Below, in pieces: positions 56,901 through 64,000 of a stretch of DNA of 64,000 bases. The notes under the pieces were generated by a model. It ran no database searches. It saw nothing but the letters and a program-made list of their open reading frames with translations, and was not told where the DNA came from. The stretch comes from Diadema setosum (taxonomy: Eukaryota > Echinodermata > Echinoidea > Diadematoida > Diadematidae). Location: the NCBI GenBank assembly GCA_033980235.1, contig CM067075.1, positions 10,446,608 through 10,510,607 on the forward strand. The letters run 5' to 3'. The translations under genes and the position numbers were made by a program. Every line of letters begins with the position of its first letter. Within the stretch, counting starts at the first letter, position 1.

Positions 56901-59900
56901 AATAAAAGAATTAAAGGGCACTTACACATGTACATATTGATATTTTTGCGCAATGGGGACCGTGACACTTTGACTCGCCTTCATAAAATTGAATGATCAT
57001 GGTCTATTTGTGCTGCAATAATCATATCTATAATTTCTGAATCACTTGGAGTAACAATTATGTGTTGATTTGCACTACAATTGTACCATTTACTGATATT
57101 TCAACAAAGTTACAACAGTTATTACACCTTCACACTATGACAGTACATATTGGTCTGGTACCCTTCCCAAAGACACAACTCCAATGCCAGACCCTGCTGC
57201 TGTCAGTCAATGACCCTGCTGTGTGTTGCTGTGTCCTGTACATCAGGATGTTACTACTTAGATACTGGTTACAATCTCAAAAAGTACATGCACAAGGAGG
57301 TCTTTGTCTTGTTAAAGGGACTGTACAGTACTGGTTGAGGTGGGGATTCATGTTTCGAACATTCCTAAGTGAGATAGTGAAAAGCCTCTAATATGAAATA
57401 TGAAAGAGCATGTATTTCTAAGAAGGATTCAACGTTTATTTGATGAAAATTGTTTTTCAAATGGCTGAGATATCCCCAAAAGTGCTAATAATAAAAGGCG
57501 ACATGCCACAACTTTATTAGGATCTCTTTGTTTCACCTTGTTTTTGGATATCTCGGCCATTTCAAAACCGATTTTCATCGAATAAACTTTTGATACCCCT
57601 TAAAACTGCATGCTCTTTGACATCTCATAGAGTGGTTTCTGAATATCTCGCAAAACGTTAAAAGCTAAATCCTCACCTCGACCAGAACTGTACACACCCT
57701 TTAAAGTGCAGTCATGTTGTCAACAAGTGATGTTTGAACCATGCAATGGCAGATTTTATAGATGCTGTGCATATATTATGTTCCGAATTATGCAGTGATC
57801 AACATTTTGTTTGTTTGTTTTTTATCAGTGCTGTATAGCTGCCCTTTTATCTACAACAAATGAACAGTGGACATGCTGTTTTCTATTCTGAATTGAACAC
57901 TGAATGTTTGCACATACAAAATAGAGCATGAGATTCTAGCAACCTTCACATTTTTTTCACAAATTTGTAGATTTAAATAATATTATCATGAAGATGCATT
58001 GCAAGAGTTTTAAGACTATCTAGACTGGTAGAGTTTTCTTCCACATCACTGCTTTCAGTAGATCATTCTATATCTTGCATTAGATAACATTTACATTTTT
58101 GTAATGTTTTTTTTTCTTTCTTTCTTAGTTAGCCCTATCAAAGAACAAAAGAAAATGCTAGTGAGTGTTGTTGTTGTTTTTTCATAAATTCCAGTGAGTT
58201 ACACTGTAATCCTAACAGAAAAATGCTCCTGCATGTCATGGATAGACCTAATTCATGTTGCGCTATTTCAAAATTTGCTGTTCAGGTTCTGAAAAGTACA
58301 ACTGAACAGATCTGGGTTTGCATGTTTTTGTATATTCGCAAATTTTTGGTCCTCCTGGGGCCCGTTTCATAAAACTTGTCATCAGTGACAACTGCCACAT
58401 TTCTATGACAAATTTGCTCCCAGTCAATCAGATGCAAGGATTTCAGTAGCTTATCACATCTATGACAACTGGTCACTGATGACAAGTTTTATGAAACGGG
58501 CCCCCGGTCAGGGTTCTTCCCAACTTTGCCAAAAGTTTATAAAATAAAGTGGATGTTGTTCATCTATGTAAATTCTTTCAATCTTACAGGATAACCAGCC
58601 AGACCTTTATGAGACGAGTGACCTACCAGAAGAAGATCAGCAGCATGTTGTGGTAAGTTGGCAGAGATTTGTAAACCTCAATTGAGCTTTTTTTTTCAAA
58701 CTCTGTGTATGCACAATGGCATGCCCAACTCAGCAGCATGCCAGCTTTGTATAAATTTTGTTCAAACATACAACAATGCACAAACTTGTATGTTTCTAGT
58801 ACTTGCAATTTGCGAGGAAAAAAAAGAAGTCATGGTCGTGTCATAAAATTAACATCTTAGTTGAGCTTGCAATTTTCTCTACGAGTTTGTTGTACGGTAC
58901 TGTATTTGTGGCATAAATTCTTCTAATCTATAAAAGTGTCACATGGCTCTCACAAGTAGAATGTTTATTCATATATAAATAGACATGTCCTATCAGTGTG
59001 TCTGTACATATATAAGTGATTGCATATGACTGTTTTACTTCATTCTACCAACATTGTTTTCATTTGATATATTAGGAAGAGCTGAACAGTGAGGTAGTGG
59101 AGCAGCTAGCAATCAACACTGCAGATGCCTTCAATAAATTCAAGGACAAGACGGTCATTTCTGGGAAAGTTGGTAAGAGAATAATATTATAATCAGTTCC
59201 TATACGGCAGTAAGGTAATACAATGTATGTGCATGTTTGCGTATTCCTGTGTGTGTTATAAATGTCACAAAGAGAATGTAGGGACTTCAGTGTTGAAATT
59301 TGTAACGAAATAAACATGTATGCCATGTGTGACAGGGGCAAGACCCTTTTCTGGGCAAGTTGATAAAGAGATCTAAACATTACAAAAGTGCACTGTGTAT
59401 CGTTTACAAGGTTATGAATCACTACGTTTTATTCTGGAATGGAATGATTGTATTTCCCATTGCATCCAAGCGGATCTTGACTGAGAATTCAGCTGCTTTC
59501 GAAATTTGCAAAATGTATGGCTTGTACAGTAGATGAATGAAAGAATCGTCTAGCACCTCATTGTGTTGTCCTGTCCTTCTTTGTGTCAAGATTTTTCTGA
59601 CAGGATCAGTCAAGCCAGAAGAACAGGATATGTAGCACCAAAGAGGGAGTATGAAATGGTAAGTCCATAGTCACCTATATTTTCCTTATTTTTTTTATGA
59701 TTTGTGTGTGTATCTTTTGTTTGTTTGTTTGTTTGTTTGTTTGTTTGTTTTTTTTTTTGGGGGGGGGGGGAAGAGTCCCCCTTCTTTCCCTCTCTCCTTC
59801 CCTTTCTCCTTCCCTTTCATCTCCCCCCCCCCCCCCCCTCTCTTGCTCTCCCTTTTTCATCATTTGGGGAAGCTGATTTTTGTAGGCCCTGATGGATGGT

Positions 59901-62900
59901 CATGAATGTCAATTCACTTTTCACATGATTTAGGACCAATTGGAGGATGAAACACTCCCACCTGTTCAATTTACAAACTTAGTAGTGCATTTTAAGCTAG
60001 ACAGTAATAATAATGATAATGATAATAATTCATTTGGTAAGTGCAGAAACTATGTCTGTATATTCTGTTGTGCTGCAAGAGCTAGTATACCATCAGCTAG
60101 TCATGGTTCAGGTTGAATTCATCTTGGTTCCTCCTTTCATCATCTTTCCCCTCCTACCCTCTCCCCAAGCTGGAGGATGACTCCCGTGATAAGGAGACAC
60201 CAGTGCAGCGGTTCCAGCGCCTCCAGCATGAGATCAGGGAACTGGGAGAGGAGGTGGAGAAACTCCAGGTTAGTGAACTATGGACAGCCAGATATACAGT
60301 AAAACCAGAAATTTTCACGTGCATGAAACTTTCAGGAATTCCACGGGGAGCCAAGATTCACAAAAGTAAACTGCGTGTGAAGTTTCTTGTGTACACACAA
60401 TACATTAAATGCAAGTGGCGATTTGCAAAAGTTTCATGCATGGAGAATATTTCTTGTTTTTTACAGTATCCCATAAAGAAAATCAAGTACAAGTACCAAG
60501 GGTAGTAGCCTTCTTGCAAGCCTGCACATTTATTTTTTTCCTTTCATCAGTAAGATGACACTTGTGACGGAAATAACTATCACCAAAGTTCATGTTTTAC
60601 CGTTCACGAGATAGAGGAAGAGAGGTTTGCGGTAACACCATGCGTATGCAGTCCATGACCGGACTATTATATGATGAAAGAAGACCTGAGAAAGAGGAGA
60701 ATGAAGAAGGGAAGCAATATAAGGAGAGTACAAGGAAGAAAAATAGTGACAGAACTGAGTAGGTTCTAGAAGGGCAGTGATGAGGTGGAATTTGAGATTG
60801 CACTGACAGAGACAGGAGGATAGGAGACAGGGACAGTTGTAACACTCGGTGTTACTGTAAACCTCTCTTTTTTATATACATAATTTGAGATTGTTTATGA
60901 AGAATTTCATTTTTTCATGTAATTTCTTTATGTTTGAATGCTCAGGGTATCTCAAAGTTGGTGCAGCATAGATCAATACAATTTATCACCAGAAGGTTAC
61001 AGGACAGTGGTAAACACAATTCATAGATGGGGTCATTGTGTGAAGTAGGCTACCTGGTATCCATCTTAAACCCTTTGTATAATTGCATACTAATTTGAAT
61101 ATATCAGATTGGTCAGAATTGGCCCTAATATCCACATCAATCATTTCAAAGCAGCGAAAGATGCACGTACCAATAGTGACAATGATCAGTTTCTGTAGTA
61201 GCACAGGGACAATGTTTTCTGCAATTTCTCGCATACCACATTGGCACTGCATATCAGTGGCTTTCATCAAGGCTACAATCAAACTAAAATAAGAGTAGGT
61301 ATTCTTCACATCAAATGGTGAAAAATGTTGCAGCACTATCACACCATTCCAGCGAGCTGGGCATTTGTCCATGGAATACTTTTTCTCATGTACATGTATG
61401 TAGGTAGTGATAAAGTATTCTGAATGCATTGTTCCTCTTTGAACTTTTATTAATGGCTTCACACCTAAGAAGTAGCTTCCAAGAAGGCATCATTATATAA
61501 CTTTCATTACTGAATGTTTATCACAGAAAACAGCCAAGGAGGATGCCAGCACAGGGGTTTCCCCAGTCTCTTTATTGCAGGATGTTGGTGTACTTCAGCA
61601 GCAGCTCTATGGGCTCCACCTCGAGAAAATCCTGGGCACGGAGGCTGTCATTGAAGCTGCTGATCCACAAGGCTCCCTCCCCAAGTAAGCTCTAGTCATG
61701 TGCTGTTCATCATAGGGAGTTATTTCCATTCAGTTCCATATATATGCGTTATAAGTATCATTAGCGTCATAGGGCACTCTTTCATTTCAATCCTTCTCTG
61801 TTCAAACTCTTGCCATAATTAGGAACTACTAATAGTCCCAAGTGATGTATGCAGCTATCCTCGATTTTATGAAACATTCTACCACAAACATCTTATAGTA
61901 AACTACGATCCAGATGATCTTCAGACTTTTGCATTTGAACAACTAAAATTGGTTATGCCAAGTACAAAGATTCAGTATTTATATTGAGTGGGATGGGGAA
62001 TAATGTTTTCAAAGTTGATAACAGTGAACAAGGATGATGACATAACAACTTTACATCAGAATGCATGATTGGGTGCCCAAGGAAGCAGAACAAAAGATGA
62101 AAGTATGCATGAATTCTACACAGATGAACTTGTTAATTTTGCAAGTAGTATTTTAATGGAATAACATTGCTCAATGTACATTTCTGGAACATGTGAGCCT
62201 CTTATGTCATCATCCCTGTTTAGTATATGTGACCCTGCACCTCAAAACAAACAAAAAGTCGCCAGACATGAATTTTTAGTTAAGACAATATTCTGAAAGA
62301 GCAGACTGTAAGCTTTAAAATGATGTATAACTCAAATCAAATGGACTCTCCTAACCTATCTAAATATTGGAAAGAAAACACAAACTCAGGAAAAGTATGA
62401 ACTGAGAAAAGAGGCTCTAAAGTACAATGTCTATTCAAGCACTTAATCTTTACCAAACCGTGCTGGCTGTGCGATGAATGGGACAAAAAACAGGAAGTAA
62501 ACCACCAGAGAAACAACAGTAATGGGATTATCAGATTAAACTGATTAAAGCATGCCTCATTAACACATTCTGTCCATAATTAATACCAACTTTCAAAGCA
62601 GTAGCACTCTTCCTTTCAAAAGTTATTAGAGTTGAAAGTGAAGAGTGTGGACAAGGTTTTTCAGAAATGAAAAAGGGATTCTAAAGACACACCTAATCAC
62701 ACTATTCTACCAAAAATGTTGAGATAAACTGCTAAAAAAAACACACTTTCCTGCCCGTTTTATGATACCAAATTTTGGCATAATGTAAAAGAAGACCCGC
62801 TCTTTCAGAAAGTATGAAAAAATCAAGTTCGGCTAGGTTGACCTATTTCACTTATTTTCAGTCCTCACGCAAAATCAGTGTGTGCGACTTTATGTTCGTT

Positions 62901-63245
62901 TTGAGGTGCACGGTCACATATTATGTTGTGGGTTTTCAGATTAATCGGTTTGTCTACATCTGCTCAAGGATCACGATAAATTTTGCAAATCTGTACATGG
63001 CATTAATGATTTATGATGTACTGCATGATGTGGAATTATTTATAAAGATTGTCTGGAATGTCCCTTTAACTATTATCATCATTTTGTACAGGAAACTCTT
63101 CAGTCACTTAGATGCGTACAAGAAGCAGGCTTCCCAGAAGGACACTCCTTCCAAGAAGGAGCCAACCAAAGACGCCAAGGATGGCCATGTGACCTATGAA
63201 CTCTACTACAGACCAGAGCAGAACAAATTCACTCAAGTTTCAAAG
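53914..63245 (+). CDS. DCTN2: dynactin subunit 2 (dynamitin), exons 1-7, 3' part outside window
   Basis: Coding exons: 53914-53949, 58590-58652, 59076-59172, 59591-59658, 60170-60268, 61527-61684 and 63092-63245. All are GT/AG with consistent phase, giving residues 1-225 of a protein that is about 400 residues in vertebrates. The first 12 residues, MADPKYADLPGI, are as in vertebrate dynamitin. Further hallmarks follow in order: YETSDLPE, the FNKFKDK stretch, DFSDRI with RRTGY, ETPVQRFQRLQHEI, LHLEKILG, and VTYELYYRPEQNKF. Dynamitin is a coiled-coil subunit of the dynactin shoulder, which links the p150 arm to the Arp1 filament and supports dynein-driven transport. The sequence from ~residue 97 on is predicted coiled coil. 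The start is set by the conserved N-terminus. Introns contain MITEs and a diverged duplication. Confidence 0.95.
54419..54632. mobile_element. MITE, TACTGTAAAA...TTTTCGCG family, copy 3
   Basis: The left end is TACTGTAAAAGTGGAAATTT. The right end AAATATCCACTTTTAACAA is its decayed inverse. CGCGAAA motifs recur inside. Confidence 0.6.
55880..56028. mobile_element. MITE fragment of the TTTCGCG family
   Basis: CTCGCGAAATTTCACC, CCTCGCGAAATATTCGCC and a terminal GTACAGTA match the right half of the family. The left border is not clear and may lie as far back as 55740. Confidence 0.45.
56055..56411. mobile_element. TTAA fold-back MITE (GGCTAGTAACTGATCAGTGG family), intact copy
   Basis: TTAA flanks it at 56051-56054 and 56412-56415, with termini AGGGGAAGGCTAGTAACTG and its complement. 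The two ~150-bp halves are nearly perfect inverted repeats around a short centre near 56235. It is the reference for the split copy at 27786-32883. Confidence 0.88.
57316..57700 (+). mobile_element. TTAA MITE, family 'AGGGACTGTACAG', copy 3
   Basis: TTAA flanks it at 57312-57315 and 57701-57704. It is very similar along its length to 12651-13011 but retains the full right half (CACCTTGTTTTTGGATATCTC). Confidence 0.82.
58357..58504. mobile_element. 148-bp MITE with GGGGCCCGTTTCATAAAAC ends
   Basis: The ends pair perfectly through ACTTGTCATCAGTGAC and its complement. The related copy is 24088-24243; a more distant one may be 63351-63514. Confidence 0.78.
58590..58652 (+). CDS. DCTN2: DCTN2 coding exon 2
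   Basis: 63 bases encoding residues 13-33, DNQPDLYETSDLPEEDQQHVV. Acceptor ATCTTACAG, donor GTG|GTAAGT. Confidence 0.93.
59076..59172 (+). CDS. DCTN2: DCTN2 coding exon 3
   Basis: 97 bases encoding residues 34-65 (EELNSEVVEQLAINTADAF ... ISGKV) plus one base. Acceptor GATATATTAG, donor GTTG|GTAAGA. Confidence 0.92.
59591..59658 (+). CDS. DCTN2: DCTN2 coding exon 4
   Basis: 68 bases encoding residues 66-88 (DFSDRISQARRTGYVAPKRE ...). Acceptor TTGTGTCAAG (weak), donor AATG|GTAAGT. Confidence 0.92.
59718..59850. repeat. TTTG repeat, poly-G and pyrimidine-rich tract in DCTN2 intron 4
   Basis: (TTTG)n, then T and G runs, then C/T-rich DNA including a poly-C run. Apparent Phe/Pro/Ser-rich frames are artefacts. 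Confidence 0.85.
60170..60268 (+). CDS. DCTN2: DCTN2 coding exon 5
   Basis: 99 bases encoding residues 89-121 (LEDDSRDKETPVQRFQRLQH ...), the start of the coiled coil. Acceptor CTCCCCAAG, donor CCAG|GTTAGT. Confidence 0.93.
60296..60468. mobile_element. MITE, TACAGTAAAACC family, copy 4, 27 bp after exon 5
   Basis: The left end TACAGTAAAACCAGAAATTT and the right-end poly-T with TACAGTA are inverted repeats. The interior CACAAAAGTAAAC and GCGATTTGCAAAAGTTTCATG match the family at 19431 and 63851. Confidence 0.65.
60470..61526. other. DCTN2 intron 5, remainder
   Basis: No gene or bounded repeat is recognised. The open frame on the minus strand at 60986-61462 has no family resemblance. Confidence 0.5.
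61527..61684 (+). CDS. DCTN2: DCTN2 coding exon 6
   Basis: 158 bases encoding residues 122-173 (KTAKEDASTGVSPVSLLQD ... GLHLEKILGTEA ... QGSLP) plus two bases. Acceptor TTTATCACAG, donor CCAA|GTAAGC. Confidence 0.92.
62228..62918 (+). mobile_element. 0.7-kb MITE with TGTGACCCTGCA ends, copy 2
   Basis: Full-length relative of 47876-48576, with TA at both flanks, in DCTN2 intron 6 ending 173 bases before exon 7. Differences from copy 1 are scattered substitutions and small indels. Confidence 0.8.
63092..63245 (+). CDS. DCTN2: DCTN2 coding exon 7 (last in window)
   Basis: 154 bases encoding residues 174-225 (KLFSHLDAYKKQASQ ... VTYELYYRPEQNKFTQVSK). Acceptor TTTTGTACAG, donor AAAG|GTACTC. The remaining ~175 residues expected for the family must lie beyond 64000. 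Confidence 0.92.
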
Positions 63246-63350
63246 GTACTCCAAGGATCGACCGTTGTGACTCTTGTACCTTGTTCCCTTTAACCGCAAA
63301 TTACAGTCACATCTTTATTTCTTGCATGAAATTCAGCTCAGTATGAAGAC

Positions 63351-63514
63351 CAGGGTCTCATTTTATAAAGTATGGTATAATAGCAATTTTTGCTGGAATG
63401 GCAATTTCTTGTAGCAATGTCCAATCACGAAGCAGGGATTCTTGTCATTACCATGACACTTGTCATTGCAACAAGAGTTGCTCTCATAGCAAGTTTTGAT
63501 GAAATTGAGCCCTG
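63351..63514. mobile_element. small MITE with CAGGG(T)CTCA ends
   Basis: The left end CAGGGTCTCATTTTATAAA and right end TTTGATGAAATTGAGCCCTG are imperfect inverted repeats. The interior has short inverted GACACTTGTCATTGC-like segments. No target duplication is evident. Confidence 0.55.
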
Positions 63515-63850
63515 AACACTAGTGTTCAACAAGGCAGGCAGGCAATAGTGTTTGTGTTGATGGCAGTGACATGCATGTCAAAATTATTCTTCTCATTGTC
63601 TTTGAACAAGTAAAAAGAAAAAGAGGCAGAAGTAATTACCAGTAAGGGGACAGTTTCGTTGTACTTCCAATATGTCCAAGAGTGTATAGAGTCCAAGGGT
63701 CTCTTAAGGCTGTGAATGCAAAATATACCAACACAGACGTTGGTAAGCTTCAACCAGTAATTTCCTCGAAAGAGATGCAGTGGTAGCTTGCTAAATCAAA
63801 GTTCTGATTAACATTTTTTTTTTTTACTATAACTTCACATGATAGGGCAG

Positions 63851-64000
63851 TAACTGTAAAACCAGAGATATTTGCGGCATTAAATTTTTGCGAATTGGAG
63901 CCGAAGACCTTTTTCGCGGCGTGAATTTTTGCAAACTGCCACTGGCATTTGATGCATAGTGCAGACAAGAACTTATGTGTGCATTCTAATTTTACAAATC
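63851..64000. mobile_element. MITE, TACTGTAAAACCAGA family, cut by window edge
   Basis: It begins AACTGTAAAACCAGAGATAT and contains AATTTTTGCGAATTGGAGC and AACTGCCACTGGCATTTGATG, matching 19431-19630. It runs past the right edge. Confidence 0.6.

Larger units (their letters stand above)
53950..58589 (+). other. DCTN2 intron 1 (4.6 kb)
   Basis: GTAAGT donor and ATCTTACAG acceptor. It contains a diverged tandem duplication (about 54240-55400 and 55405-56800) and five or more MITEs. Confidence 0.85.

Noticed and set aside
58129..58160. Possible 32-base micro-exon (TTTCTTAG|...|GTGAGTG) in DCTN2 intron 1
   Set aside because: Splice-like borders, but 32 bases would break the reading frame between exons 1 and 2, which join in phase without it.
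1..64000. CRISPR arrays, bacterial operons, phage genes, rRNA genes
   Set aside because: No regularly spaced identical repeats with unique spacers, no ribosome-binding-site-led gene strings and no rRNA signatures. The spliced genes show that the DNA is eukaryotic.

Overview
This is eukaryotic DNA from an AT-rich, intron-rich animal genome, most likely a marine invertebrate deuterostome such as a sea urchin or another echinoderm. That assignment is an inference from three things: the repeat landscape (dense short fold-back elements, 'CCTCCGCCA...TGGCGGAGG' elements full of AGGTCA steroid-receptor-like half sites, and a Mag/SURL-like Ty3-gypsy fragment), long introns, and GC-rich exons set in AT-rich introns.

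Two protein-coding genes can be read with confidence, both on the + strand. The first is a Kelch-like (BTB-BACK-Kelch) gene. Its six coding exons lie between 22180 and 42445, encode about 596 residues, and join with consistent splice phases. A CpG-rich region with G-runs and a strong splice donor at 15.7-16.2 kb is a plausible promoter and non-coding first exon. The second gene is DCTN2, encoding dynactin subunit 2 (dynamitin). Seven coding exons lie between 53914 and 63245 and encode the N-terminal ~225 residues. The C-terminal part lies beyond the window. The genes share no obvious function: one is a probable cullin-3 substrate adaptor, the other a structural part of the dynein activator.

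Layout. 1-11.5 kb: no gene; old TTAA-type miniature elements, a solo LTR (1631-2777), an inverted pair of one repeat family (~3.8 and ~6.5-7.3 kb), a 5'-truncated LINE (7.3-8.0 kb), a 170-bp TA tract and a 77-bp-arm palindrome. 11514-15727: one 4.2-kb transposon with perfect 33-bp inverted ends and an 8-bp target duplication, carrying a ~70-bp minisatellite that is itself split by a piggyBac-type element. 15.7-42.4 kb: the Kelch-like gene, whose ~11.9-kb second intron holds a 4.77-kb insertion with 29-bp inverted ends. That insertion carries about ten copies of a two-part motif, many spaced about 175-215 bp apart. 42.4-53.9 kb: 3' flank, an AGGTCA-rich element, an internally deleted LTR retrotransposon, a 0.7-kb MITE and microsatellites. 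53.9-64 kb: DCTN2, whose first intron contains a diverged tandem duplication.

Most of the window by length is transposable-element sequence or plain intron. The chief interest lies in the nested elements, the periodic motif inside the intron-2 insertion, and short hairpin elements that repeatedly sit 23-28 bp past 5' splice sites.
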